Counted from the stretch's first letter, positions 1 to 7,390 are shown. The stretch: 64,000 nucleotides of DNA from Archivesica marissinica (GCA_014843695.1 CM026387.1:70314795-70378794), one strand, 5' to 3'. Notes: generated from the sequence alone by a model not told the origin. Translations and numbers: made by a program.

Positions 1-1059
1 CCTGTCCACGTTGATATCGTTCCTGAATAGGGTTAATGTCCTGTAGCAGTCTACGTACTGATTGGCTCCGTAATTAGGCTGTAATGGTTGCGAGGGATAA
101 GACTGGCCATCCACGTACAGGCCCATTGAACTACAGTCATAATTCTGAAAGTAGAACGGGTTCTTGCCGTAGTCTCCCGTATACGCTGCACTGGCTACTA
201 GTCCCACGATCAGTTTATTGGGAACTAATCCTTGAAAAATGTCGTCCGAGCTGTAGCTATACTGTCCCGCTGCGATGGATGTCGTCTTGATCTCTGAACG
301 TAGGTGAGGGTAGATGGCAGGTTGGTCTTGAATGAGTCTTTCGTGCGCTAATATTACCGCGCTGTTGAGACGTTGGACGCATAGCTTAAAACGGGCGTCC
401 ACAATCTGTACTTTTTCTTTCGGATTTATAGAGTCTGACATCAGTCTGAAGGAGTTCTGTCCCGACCACAGTTTGAGACCTATCGATACGCCGTTGATGA
501 GAAGTTTGGACTGTTGAAACAAATCCAAAAGCAATGGTCCCTCCAAATCCACGATTTTCCCTCCTAACGTTCTAGTATATCTAACAAATAGTCCCGAATT
601 AGGGCCCGTCTTGGCATCGGCAGTATCGGTTCCTACATCTTTGTAAAACATCTGACTTGTCAATACGTTTTGTTGGATATCTCTATTGGTCTTTAGAATA
701 GTGTCTATGTAGGCTTTGTAAGGGTAGTCGGTTCCGTCGTGAGATATCTGAGTCTGTTGAAAGGTGACGTCCACCTGCCTAAATATAGTGTGTAAGGGCA
801 TATTGATGAGCCCCGCTACGACCGAATGTTCTATAGGCGTACCATCCTCACCGACGATCCTCAACTTGACGTTCAGGACGCTTCTCTTGAGGTCGACGTA
901 AGCCGATGACTGCGGCGGAATGTTAAACTCCAGAACGGAAGTGTCAGTAATTTGATTGATGGGTCGATATTCGATCCATTCTCTCGACTGTATAGAAGCG
1001 TCCGAAGGCGATGCAACAAATAGAGATAATTCGTCTCGGTGAAAGTCGTCTTGGTTCAT
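1..1059 (-). CDS. Capsid-like protein of a Maverick/adintovirus-type element (C-terminus beyond window)
   Basis: An open frame of 353 codons starts at an ATG at 1059 and runs off the left edge without a stop. The start lies 6 bases after the stop of the upstream gene, so the two are probably co-expressed. Visible features are an acidic N-terminus, a segment reading IPPQSSAYVDLKRSVLNVKL, and later a block around NPFYFQNYDCSSMGLYVDGQ followed by PLQPNY. Such N-P-F-x-F and 'vdG..yP..PLqP' blocks are typical of virus-like double-jelly-roll capsid proteins and of a protein widely annotated in invertebrates as F54H12.2-like. I infer a major capsid (hexon-like) role from this and from the neighbours; the fold assignment is tentative. 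No frameshift is visible in the part present. Confidence 0.55.
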   Translation of the reverse strand, partial: MNQDDFHRDELSLFVASPSDASIQSREWIEYRPINQITDTSVLEFNIPPQSSAYVDLKRSVLNVKLRIVGEDGTPIEHSVVAGLINMPLHTIFRQVDVTFQQTQISHDGTDYPYKAYIDTILKTNRDIQQNVLTSQMFYKDVGTDTADAKTGPNSGLFVRYTRTLGGKIVDLEGPLLLDLFQQSKLLINGVSIGLKLWSGQNSFRLMSDSINPKEKVQIVDARFKLCVQRLNSAVILAHERLIQDQPAIYPHLRSEIKTTSIAAGQYSYSSDDIFQGLVPNKLIVGLVASAAYTGDYGKNPFYFQNYDCSSMGLYVDGQSYPSQPLQPNYGANQYVDCYRTLTLFRNDINVDR

Positions 1060-1065
1060 ATTTTA

Positions 1066-1428
1066 CTAGTATGCCAGTTGGTCTTCAGGATCGTAGGTAT
1101 TGCGTTTTGTACGTTTTGATATAGACAGTACGTTTTTCGTGTTCTTACGCTTTTTACCATCTTCCTTCTTACGCTCTCTTTCTACTTCCGCTTTGGCAAT
1201 CTCGGTCGCTTGAGCTACGGGTGACACTAGTTTGACTACTGGACGTCTCTGTTCGTCTTCCTTTAATCTTCTGTTTCTAGAACCACTTCCCACTATATAC
1301 CGTCCTAAATGATCGGGTTGTACGTAGCCGTCTCTCATGTCCTTAAAATGTTGATACCATTTATCATAGTCGGGTACGTAAGGTACCCATTTCTGTTGTT
1401 TGTAGTCGTATACTTCTATGGAACCCAT
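1066..1428 (-). CDS. Small basic virion-associated protein of the Maverick-like element
   Basis: This 120-aa protein starts at an ATG whose codon overlaps the end of the upstream gene by 13 bases, the tight packing usual for such elements. The N-terminal half has aromatic motifs (WVPYVPDYDKWYQHF). The middle carries a VKLVSPVAQATEIAKAEVER block. The C-terminal third is strongly basic (RERKKEDGKKRKNTK), which would suit DNA or capsid-interior binding. I recognise the layout as a recurrent unnamed protein next to capsid genes in invertebrate Maverick-like clusters, but no function is established and I assign none. Confidence 0.6.
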   Translation of the reverse strand: MGSIEVYDYKQQKWVPYVPDYDKWYQHFKDMRDGYVQPDHLGRYIVGSGSRNRRLKEDEQRRPVVKLVSPVAQATEIAKAEVERERKKEDGKKRKNTKNVLSISKRTKRNTYDPEDQLAY

Positions 1429-1850
1429 TCTCTCCTTTTCAAATGCAGAACGCAGTGAAGATCGTTGGACTGAAACACGACCTGGTTTAAATGTTCGTCC
1501 AGCAAGTATAGTCTGATTGTATTCAAATTTGTGACTTTCACGGGTACGTACGTCGGACTGCTAAACTCTGACGCCTTTAGTTTCTTGTAACGATTCTGAA
1601 TCTCGATATTTCTCAACACCGGAAGCGAGGTTTCTCTGACGTAGGACTCTTCCACTATATCGCAGCAGAGATACAGTCTTGAGCTCTTTGGCGCGAAATT
1701 AGAGGTGAATGATATCTCTTTCACGGCGCACATCCAATGACCTTCGAGAGTATAAGTTCGGGGGAACTGAATCCAAAAGTCTGATGGATTGTTATTCTTA
1801 CGTATATCGAGTGAATCCTGGCTACTTAGGTACAGGTGAAGGTCGTACAT
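1416..1850 (-). CDS. Penton-like minor capsid candidate
   Basis: A 144-aa protein with an ATG start at 1850. It begins with a beta-rich segment (YDLHLYLSSQDSLDI), then NNPSDFWIQFPRTYTLEGHWMCAVKEI. It ends with TIRLYLLDEHLNQVVFQSND and an LHLKRR tail. The pattern 'N-x-x-x-x-F-x-I..P....l.g.W.cal.eI' followed by 'D..G..v.f..n....LHlkR' is that of the small single-jelly-roll-like proteins encoded beside capsid genes in Mavericks. A penton or minor-capsid role is inferred, not shown. It overlaps the next gene by 13 bases. A TATAAAAC box lies only 7 bases upstream of the ATG, unusually close. Confidence 0.5.
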   Translation of the reverse strand: MYDLHLYLSSQDSLDIRKNNNPSDFWIQFPRTYTLEGHWMCAVKEISFTSNFAPKSSRLYLCCDIVEESYVRETSLPVLRNIEIQNRYKKLKASEFSSPTYVPVKVTNLNTIRLYLLDEHLNQVVFQSNDLHCVLHLKRREWVP

Positions 1851-1890
1851 GATTAAGTTTTATAAACTGCTACTCGTTCTTACGATGTTT

Positions 1891-2229
1891 CTAACATGTC
1901 TTCACTTCGTCTAACACCGTCTGAATCAAGTAAACGCTGTTTAGCATCACGGGTATGACGGAATGGTACCGTTTTACCAGACTCTTTTTCCTGTCTGCGC
2001 TTACTCTAGCTGAAGCCATAGCTTTTAGCATCATTCTTCTTCTTTCCAACACTCTAACGTCTCTTCTCAAAGGATTAATTGTCCCATTTATCAATCTCTT
2101 AGCCACCTGTCCTATAGCCGTCAATTGACGGCCATTAACGTTTTGTAACATTCTTTTGCGATCCGTATCGCTAGCGTCTCTCAATGTCGTCATATAATGG
2201 ATAGACGGATACACTTCGGAACGTTCCAT
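1891..2229 (-). CDS. Small conserved Maverick protein of unknown function
   Basis: A 112-aa, arginine-rich, probably all-helical protein starting at the ATG at 2229. It contains DTDRKRMLQNVNGRQLTAIG, then a VAKRLINGTINPLRRDVRVL block and a C-terminal LVKRYHSVIPVMLNSVYLI. Short proteins with 'RK.+L.......l...I.e.a.N.l.G.i.l' organisation recur in Maverick/adintovirus clusters and have been left as hypothetical. It follows the TBP-like gene by 36 bases, so it may share that transcript. No catalytic motif is visible. Confidence 0.6.
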   Translation of the reverse strand: MERSEVYPSIHYMTTLRDASDTDRKRMLQNVNGRQLTAIGQVAKRLINGTINPLRRDVRVLERRRMMLKAMASARVSADRKKSLVKRYHSVIPVMLNSVYLIQTVLDEVKTC

Positions 2230-2265
2230 GGCGATAATAGGATAGCGTCCTTCGTCTTCTTACGT

Positions 2266-2784
2266 CTATCGTGTATACAGTTCCAGTTCAATGAATACCG
2301 GGTAGACTACATCGTCGATTTGAGACTTCCGTTTAATGCCGGTGATCACGATCTTACCGCTACGAAAACAACTAAAGGTCACCCCTCGTGTCTTAAAATT
2401 GACAGTGGGAAACAACTCCGGTTCGTAAATGGATGGTCTTTCCTTGGCTAAAAGTTCCAAATTCAGGTCAGCGCTTAACGCGTGACTAGCTGAAACGGTT
2501 ATACACTTTACGTCTTTTAATTCGACCTTTAGGCCCAGTTTTTGTAATCTTCTGGCGTATCTCCTCAGTCTTTTAAAACCTTCTTCGAAACTGGTGGCCT
2601 TTCCGTTACAGTTTATGACTCCGCTGGAAAACACTAAACAGTTTCCTCCAATCTTCCTATGTTGCCATATCAGTCCGGGAAAGCGACGGGGATCGTATCT
2701 AACGTCCGATATACTATAGCACAATCGTCGTAGATCTATCGTGCAACCTATATTAGCGCTACACACCACGTTTGTTAAATACAT
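2266..2784 (-). CDS. TATA-box-binding protein (TBP) homologue carried by the element
   Basis: The first ATG of the frame is at 2784 and gives 172 aa, the size of a bare TBP core without an N-terminal tail. Two imperfect repeats form the saddle: residues 1-87 (NVVCSANIGCTIDLRRLCYS, then DPRRFPGLI and LVFSSGVINCNGKA) and residues 88-172 (YEPELFPTVNF, then FSCFRSGKIVITGIKRKS). The four positions that intercalate phenylalanines into the TATA minor groove in TBPs are all Phe here (F35, F52, F125, F140). The basic helix RRYARRLQKLGLKVE between the repeats is also typical. It lies between the integrase and a small structural gene, in the same orientation. An AT-rich TATAATATA-like stretch lies about 55-60 bases upstream. 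I infer that it recruits RNA polymerase to the element's own promoters. An archaeal-like or divergent TBP-related factor is the only alternative. Confidence 0.85.
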   Translation of the reverse strand: MYLTNVVCSANIGCTIDLRRLCYSISDVRYDPRRFPGLIWQHRKIGGNCLVFSSGVINCNGKATSFEEGFKRLRRYARRLQKLGLKVELKDVKCITVSASHALSADLNLELLAKERPSIYEPELFPTVNFKTRGVTFSCFRSGKIVITGIKRKSQIDDVVYPVFIELELYTR

Positions 2785-2901
2785 GATGTTATCTCTTACA
2801 AGTCCGAGGACAGACTGAAGAAATAATGCCCCGGGTATGTATATTATAAAAAAAGAACGAATCACGTGATAGTTTTATTTTTTAGATACGATACATAAAC
2901 T

Positions 2902-4014
2902 TTAAGAATATCGCTTAACGTCTGATTCATGAATCCAACTGTCGTACTTTTTAGGCCAATGTAGCCAGCGGACCAATACTTCTCGTTGTTTATTTCGCAT
3001 TCGCTTCTTAAGCACTTTTTCTATATGATACTCGGTGGTCTCATCTACATTCACGGCTTGCAGTTCCTGCTCGTAAAACGTACCATTCACACTATCCTCG
3101 TCGTCCCATTCCACCATGGTATAGACAGGTAGTCCCTCTCTTCTAAAACGGGTCTTCACTTTGAATATTTCGCCTGTCCACTTTTGAGAATATTCTCTGT
3201 CAAACACGCTTCTCACGTGGGATAAACGTACTGTTTGTCCTAGTTTAAATTTGTATCTTCTCCTTTTACTCTTTGTTGAGATTCCTTTGGTTCTCAGTAA
3301 ATACTGCTGCAAACGGCTTTCGCCTTCATTTTCTGTACTGATGGTGTTGGGTGAGGTGCCTAAACTGCGATGTATCGTGCGGTTGTAGCTGTGCGTCGTG
3401 TCTTGAAGAACGTCTATGTAACGCTGCTTTCTGTTTTTCATCAGGTACCTAAATAGCTTATGTTTTAAGGTCTTTATTAAACGTTCGCTGTAATTGGCTT
3501 TGGTCTCGGTGTTCAGAGCGTAGTAGTGGTGTATATTTTGGTCTCGTAAATACTTATTAACGTCTTTGCTTCTAAACTCCATTCCTCGATCTGTACGAAC
3601 CGTGTTTGGTTTCCGTGGACCCGATAGTACTAGCGTTAAAGCGTCTACTACATCTTGTGCTTTTTTACTTTTAACCGGTTGAACGTGAGCAAAGCGCGAA
3701 AACACGTCTATGGCTACCAATACGTATTGGTACCCGTCATTCTGCTTCGACAAGTTAACCATATCCATCAAATCCATGTCCCAGAGACTGTCTACACCGT
3801 CCACAACTACTCTAGAACGCTTAAAATGTCGTCTGGCTCCTCTGGTTAGGGAGTAAGATTCTTGATCTTGCAGCCATTTTCTGATTCTGTGTCTACCGAT
3901 TTTATGTTTGCCTTCTCCTTTGACATACTGATAGAGCTTCTCGGGGCCAGAAAAACTAGCTGGATTCTTGGAATTATAATACAATGACGATAAATACTGT
4001 TTCCAATTCAACAT
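2902..4014 (-). CDS. Retroviral-type integrase with C-terminal chromodomain (Maverick integrase)
   Basis: 370 aa from an ATG at 4014. The rve integrase core spans about residues 70-230. The catalytic triad reads as D81 (WDMDLMDM), D142 (RTDRGMEF) and E177 (NYSERLIK), giving a D-D(34)-E spacing of the retroviral type. A basic SH3-like stretch follows at about 255-310. A chromodomain closes the protein at about 325-368 (EYHIEKVLKKR, VLVRWLHWPKKYDSWIHESD), as in Maverick integrases, where it may guide insertion to modified histones. All catalytic residues are present and there are no internal stops, so the gene looks intact. It joins element ends to host DNA. It sits between the 43-aa ORF and the TBP-like gene. 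Confidence 0.95.
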   Translation of the reverse strand: MLNWKQYLSSLYYNSKNPASFSGPEKLYQYVKGEGKHKIGRHRIRKWLQDQESYSLTRGARRHFKRSRVVVDGVDSLWDMDLMDMVNLSKQNDGYQYVLVAIDVFSRFAHVQPVKSKKAQDVVDALTLVLSGPRKPNTVRTDRGMEFRSKDVNKYLRDQNIHHYYALNTETKANYSERLIKTLKHKLFRYLMKNRKQRYIDVLQDTTHSYNRTIHRSLGTSPNTISTENEGESRLQQYLLRTKGISTKSKRRRYKFKLGQTVRLSHVRSVFDREYSQKWTGEIFKVKTRFRREGLPVYTMVEWDDEDSVNGTFYEQELQAVNVDETTEYHIEKVLKKRMRNKQREVLVRWLHWPKKYDSWIHESDVKRYS

Positions 4015-4303
4015 TACGGATCTAGTCTTCTATTTCGTCTAAAGGGTGGCGTGACGTAAATAATGTTGTCTCAATATTCTCGGTACAAGCGTATGTCTCA
4101 TCAAGAGTATCTGTTTCTTACGGGCGAATGAGACCCAAACACTCTTTAGCGACCTAAGAAGGGAACGGTAGCTTCTAAAGTAATCGGAAACTGGGTATAA
4201 TACGGACGTCCACAATCTATAATGTGTATACAATAAATATAATATTCCTACAAATACAACAAAGGCGCGCGTAAATTTACATTTTTATTATACGTACATT
4301 ATT

Positions 4304-4435
4304 TTATAACGTATTTGCATACAACGGTTCTACATATATTTCTAATATTTCGATAAGTCTATCCGCGCCCTCCGCGGCTTCTCTCCTCAACTGTCTATAT
4401 CTAAGCCACCATTCCAAGTCATTAATTAAAGACAT
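4304..4435 (-). CDS. Predicted 43-aa helical protein
   Basis: A short ATG-to-TAA frame lies in the gap between the BIR gene (stop 26 bases upstream) and the integrase. It reads as an amphipathic, charged peptide beginning MSLINDLEWWLRYRQLRREA and ending IYVEPLYANTL, with no low-complexity bias. Same strand, tight spacing and helical composition argue for a real small gene. Nothing identifies a function, and a 43-codon open frame can occur by chance. Confidence 0.4.
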   Translation of the reverse strand: MSLINDLEWWLRYRQLRREAAEGADRLIEILEIYVEPLYANTL

Positions 4436-4461
4436 TGTCACGCACACGAGTCCAAACATGT
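4436..4461. other. Short gap after the BIR gene
   Basis: Only 26 bases separate the BIR stop from the next ATG. No promoter motif is visible, which suggests a shared transcript. Confidence 0.4.
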
Positions 4462-4953
4462 TTAACGTCTAACAAACAAATTAGCTCCAGTAACGCTGTT
4501 TGGTCCGAATGACGAATTTTTGTTAGTTTGATGTCCATCTAACGCAAACGCTCCGTGGACTCGTGAGGGAGCCTGTGTACCAAATCCATTATCGTGTCCA
4601 AATGTAACTGGCGCGTTCTTACTGGCCGGGATAAATCCGGGAGCGAATGAGCCGGTATCTCCATTTTTGTATCCAGTCATTTTCAAGTATATACACGCCG
4701 GAGACCATTTTTCGTGTTCTTCCCAAGGCTGATCCGAGGGTTCCCACGACATCACCTTCACGCCGCAAGAGAAACAGGTAACTTTATCCGCGCTTCCGGT
4801 ATAATAGAAGCCCGCTTTAGCCAAATACATTTTATTCGGTTGGATCTGCTTCGACCAGTGTTCAAAACTCTGTAGTCGATCTTCGTAAAACATCATCTCA
4901 GACACGGAAAACTGAGACACTTTGGTTGAATCGCTCCGATCGATAATGTTCAT
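4462..4953 (-). CDS. Single-BIR IAP-like protein of the Maverick-like element
   Basis: 163 aa from the first ATG at 4953; an upstream GTG-initiated extension is less likely. The BIR zinc-binding fold covers about residues 23-92 with ligands C60, C63, H80 and C87 (C-x2-C-x16-H-x6-C) and the expected GFYYTG and W-x-P-x-D-x-P-W-x-E-H blocks. The remaining 70 residues are Gly/Ser/Asn-rich and have no RING, CARD or second BIR. Cellular IAPs use BIR domains to bind caspases or IBM peptides. Similar captured BIR genes occur in large DNA viruses and may restrain host cell death; here that role is inferred from the domain only. A TATATAAG box (5007-5014) sits 54 bases before the ATG, a good promoter distance. 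Confidence 0.88.
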   Translation of the reverse strand: MNIIDRSDSTKVSQFSVSEMMFYEDRLQSFEHWSKQIQPNKMYLAKAGFYYTGSADKVTCFSCGVKVMSWEPSDQPWEEHEKWSPACIYLKMTGYKNGDTGSFAPGFIPASKNAPVTFGHDNGFGTQAPSRVHGAFALDGHQTNKNSSFGPNSVTGANLFVRR

Positions 4954-5006
4954 GTTGATGGTTAGCCACTGACTTCGGAAGTGAGGTGTTATCGAAAAAC
5001 GGCCCA

Positions 5007-5014
5007 CTTATATA
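5007..5014 (-). promoter_or_regulatory. TATA box of the BIR gene (TATATAAG)
   Basis: Read on the minus strand, TATATAAG ends 54 bases before the ATG at 4953. That leaves room for a start site about 30 bases downstream and a 25-base leader. The geometry matches the box before the PC4 gene. Confidence 0.6.
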
Positions 5015-5098
5015 CAACTTCAACGTTTGTGATTGGTTGTTATTTTTAGAACTTGTAGCCCATTGGTTGCTATTTTTACGAGTTCATACCGGCGTTAT

Positions 5099-5584
5099 TT
5101 ACCAGTTTACAAAGTCATTCGGGTTACATTCCGGACACTGCGCCGCTCCTAATTGGTTCATGTGATCGCTGCTTAGAGCGCACGGTACCACAGCGTCCAA
5201 TTCGGGTAACGCCTTTCCAATCTCGGGTATCAGTTCCTTCAATCGTTTATATTCAAAGGGCCTTAAACATAGCCCCTTTTTTGTAGGCACCACCTCCGTC
5301 TCGGGCTTCCAGTACTGTCTGATATCCACGCACACGTTCCCCTCCTTCGCGGTAAGGTTTACGTTTCCGCCCAAATGCGTTTCAAACGTTTCTCTGTTCT
5401 CTAAGGCCTTGTCCACAAACTCTATCTGCTCAACCAAGTTCTTCCATCGCATCAAGGTTAAACTAATGCCCTTTTTCGTCGGTTTGTCGTCTTGCCATTC
5501 TCGTAAGTCGACTCTAAGTTCCCCTTTCCATTCGTTCACCCGTACGTAACGACCGTTGCCAAGACTTAGTTCGCATCTAATCAT
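5099..5584 (-). CDS. Tandem PC4-like transcription coactivator / ssDNA-binding protein
   Basis: 161 aa, ATG at 5584. Two PC4 (Sub1/p15) units stand head to tail. The first is at about residues 1-58 (LRVDLREW then PTKKGISLTLMRWKNL). The second is at about residues 68-127 (VCVDIRQYW then PTKKGLCLRPFEYKRL). Cellular PC4 works as a dimer of single domains that binds single-stranded DNA and bridges activators to the TBP/TFIIA promoter complex; a two-domain chain could form that dimer from one molecule. The C-terminus holds CPECNPNDF with a CxxC pair. With the element's TBP homologue this suggests a self-supplied initiation kit, or alternatively ssDNA protection during replication. It has its own TATAAAAG box and an upstream array of TATAAATA boxes. 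Confidence 0.85.
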   Translation of the reverse strand: MIRCELSLGNGRYVRVNEWKGELRVDLREWQDDKPTKKGISLTLMRWKNLVEQIEFVDKALENRETFETHLGGNVNLTAKEGNVCVDIRQYWKPETEVVPTKKGLCLRPFEYKRLKELIPEIGKALPELDAVVPCALSSDHMNQLGAAQCPECNPNDFVNW

Positions 5585-5636
5585 GTTGTTTGTTCTAGCG
5601 TAGAAACTCTAATGACGCTAACTAAAGTTACGACGT

Positions 5637-5644
5637 CTTTTATA
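5637..5644 (-). promoter_or_regulatory. TATA box of the PC4-like gene (TATAAAAG)
   Basis: The consensus octamer TATAAAAG is read on the minus strand and ends 53 bases before the ATG at 5584. This is nearly the same distance as for the BIR gene. Confidence 0.65.
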
Positions 5645-5670
5645 GATTTAAGTCCCTTCTAATTGGTCGA

Positions 5671-5787
5671 TATTTATAGAAACGTACGTAATCGCTATTT
5701 ATAGATCGATTCGTAGTCGATATTTATAGAAACGTACGCTCTCGCTATTTATAGAGCGGTTCGCTCGCATCGGTGTCTATTTATAGC
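5671..5787 (-). promoter_or_regulatory. Array of five TATAAATA boxes, 25-bp spacing
   Basis: On the minus strand the decamer TCTATAAATA (last copy GCTATAAATA) occurs at 5671, 5696, 5721, 5746 and 5778. The first four are exactly 25 bp apart. Two successive 50-bp units (5671-5720, 5721-5770) share the intervening AACGTACG. The array lies between the PC4-like gene and the stop of the next gene. It reads as a multi-site TBP platform; whether the element's own TBP binds it is inference. Confidence 0.7.
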
Positions 5788-6088
5788 TCTCATTGGTCGG
5801 TGCAATCGGGTATGTAGTAATAACGTAGTGTAGTCGCTTCGTTTTCTTATACACCACTTTCACTCTGTTACTGTACCGATCAGTATATCCCAGTATACCG
5901 ATGTCGTAAAAGAACGTTTTTGTCAGTTCAGTTCGTTTCCCGTTTTGCTTAATTTCATCCGGCTTATCCAGGCATTTTTGTACGCAATCGTACATGAGTC
6001 GCCCGTTAAGAAACGCGGAGGTGTCGAAATCGTACACATTCAAGTGTTTTTCGACCGCGTGGGTCGAAAGTATAAACGGTGTTTTCAT
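5777..6088 (-). CDS. Small ORF, possible DUF4258/RelE-like fold
   Basis: 103 aa from the first ATG at 6088. It begins with LSTHAVEKHLNVYDFDTSAF, then CVQKCLDKPDEIKQNGKRTE, and ends with IGILGYTDRYSNRVKVVYKK and a final strand LHYVITTYPI. The order 'S-x-H-A-x-x-(R/K)...v...l..P..i......g......v....lvvvt-Y' resembles DUF4258 and other small RelE/BECR-type proteins. I cannot show catalytic residues, so no nuclease or toxin activity is claimed. It is the first gene at this end of the element. Possible promoter elements lie about 110 bases upstream. Confidence 0.55.
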   Translation of the reverse strand: MKTPFILSTHAVEKHLNVYDFDTSAFLNGRLMYDCVQKCLDKPDEIKQNGKRTELTKTFFYDIGILGYTDRYSNRVKVVYKKTKRLHYVITTYPIAPTNESYK

Positions 6089-6197
6089 CTTCACGCCTAT
6101 GGTAAAATGGTTCGTCTCGAGACGGAACGATCGTATTTGTACTCGATTATTTTACGGCATCAGGTGACTAAAAATAAACGCGCACGCGCGTGACCTA

Positions 6198-6236
6198 CTT
6201 TATATTACCATATATGCAAATGAGTTACTATAAATA
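6198..6236. promoter_or_regulatory. Terminal promoter cluster: TATAAAG (-), octamer ATGCAAAT, TATAAATA (+)
   Basis: Within 39 bases there are a minus-strand TATAAAG (6198-6204), a plus-strand octamer ATGCAAAT (6214-6221) and a plus-strand TATAAATA (6229-6236). They lie between the last gene and the terminal repeats, so they could drive the leftward gene. Another ATTTGCAT octamer occurs near 4312. Function is inferred from motifs only. Confidence 0.4.
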
Positions 6237-6243
6237 GAAAAAG

Positions 6244-6433
6244 CAAAGAGCTCGGTAGTGGTGGCGTATACGCAACAACCAAAGAGATCGGTAGTTGCGC
6301 GATATATCATCAATAGGCTCTATAGTGATGACGTATACGCAACAAGTGATGACGTATACACAACAAGTAAAGAGCTCTGTAGTGGTGACGTATACGCAAC
6401 AAGTGATGACGTATACACAACATACAAAGAGAC
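6244..6433. repeat. CRE-like terminal tandem repeats
   Basis: Units of roughly 54 bp begin with AAAGAGCTC(G/T)GTAGTGG. They contain one or two copies of a 20-bp core GTGATGACGTATACGCAACA with a TGACGTA (CRE/ATF-like) half-site. The 5' units are more diverged. The position suggests the terminal repeat region of the Maverick-like element; the exact element end and TSD cannot be fixed without the other terminus. Confidence 0.6.
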
Positions 6434-6848
6434 GCATGTACTACTGATATCTCACATGGTATATTTGTTAAGATTACTTAAAGACGTTATTTCACGAGAG
6501 AACTCATTTAACAAAAGTTAAGCTACCATGAGTCCCCCAACATATATACAAATCAAATGATAGAACTATACATGTAAGTGAAAACTGCACAATGGAATTA
6601 TATAGTAATGTTAAAGCTGAACAGTAGAGAAACTATATAATGTGTTGTGGAATATGATGATATATGAAATTATCTAACAGAGTAGAAAAGGGAGAATGAG
6701 ACAATAAATGACAATAAACCTATATAATAATGTGCATATATCACTTATAGGGGTATCTTGAAATTAGTATGAAATCAGCTTAAAGACGCATGTCTCGTCA
6801 TTTACAGTATAGAAAAATTGCATACGGGTACGTAATCTAAATAGCTAT
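6434..6848. other. Non-coding AT-rich stretch
   Basis: No coding frame, tRNA-like box or repeat recognised. The true end of the Maverick-like element may lie here. Confidence 0.5.
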
Positions 6849-7094
6849 TTAACTCTTTCAGCGCCGAATAAATTCAAGAGCATGTGCAAACAACATAGAT
6901 CCAGATCAGCCGCAGCGTAACGCCGCGTCTGATCAGGATCTGTGTTGTTTGCTATTCGGATAGGTCTTTCAGCTTCACTGTCTGAAGAACACTCAGCATA
7001 CAATCTGATCAGACGGCGCGTTATGTTCTGTCTGATCAGGTTCTATGTTGTTTGCAAAGTCGCTTTTATGCGACATTGGCGGTGAAAGAGTTAA
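6849..7094. mobile_element. piggyBac-like MITE, family P1, copy 1
   Basis: 246 bp bounded by TTAA, with inverted ends TTAACTCTTTCAGCGCC / GGCGGTGAAAGAGTTAA. Copies at 23272 and 36258 share the same ends. It holds a 45-nt hairpin core (starts AGATCCAGATCAG, ends CTGATCAGGATCT) flanked by pairing GCAAACAACAT / ATGTTGTTTGC arms. TTAA targets and CTCTTT/CCCTTT ends are characteristic of piggyBac-group elements. There is no coding capacity. Confidence 0.8.
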
Positions 7095-7390
7095 TATTGT
7101 AAATAATGTATTTATTTCTTACTATTTCTAACTGCTGAATTAATTTTTATCATGACTGTAACATCTCTGCTAACCACATTCGTTATGATCTGATCAATGC
7201 GAATTAAGATTGCGTATGACCAATTCTTAATCAGTGTGCATTTGTACTGATTCTGTATTTCAGTGTTATATCATTGCTTTAGAGTAGTTTCTAATATCGG
7301 ATTAGCAGTGATATTGCAGCTTTATCCCATATGTACCGTGATAAATGATTGTTATATATAACAGTATGTTAATCTCTAATAACTCATCAT
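7095..7390. other. Non-coding, nothing recognised
   Basis: AT-rich sequence with no supported gene or repeat. Confidence 0.5.

Noticed and set aside
1857..1864. TATAAAAC as the promoter of the penton-like gene
   Set aside because: It lies 7 bases before the ATG, so initiation 30 bases downstream would miss the start codon; it may be chance or serve another transcript.
4039..4233. 64-codon basic open frame between the 43-aa ORF and the integrase
   Set aside because: It starts with TTG; the only internal ATG leaves about 20 codons. Possibly leader sequence of the integrase transcript.
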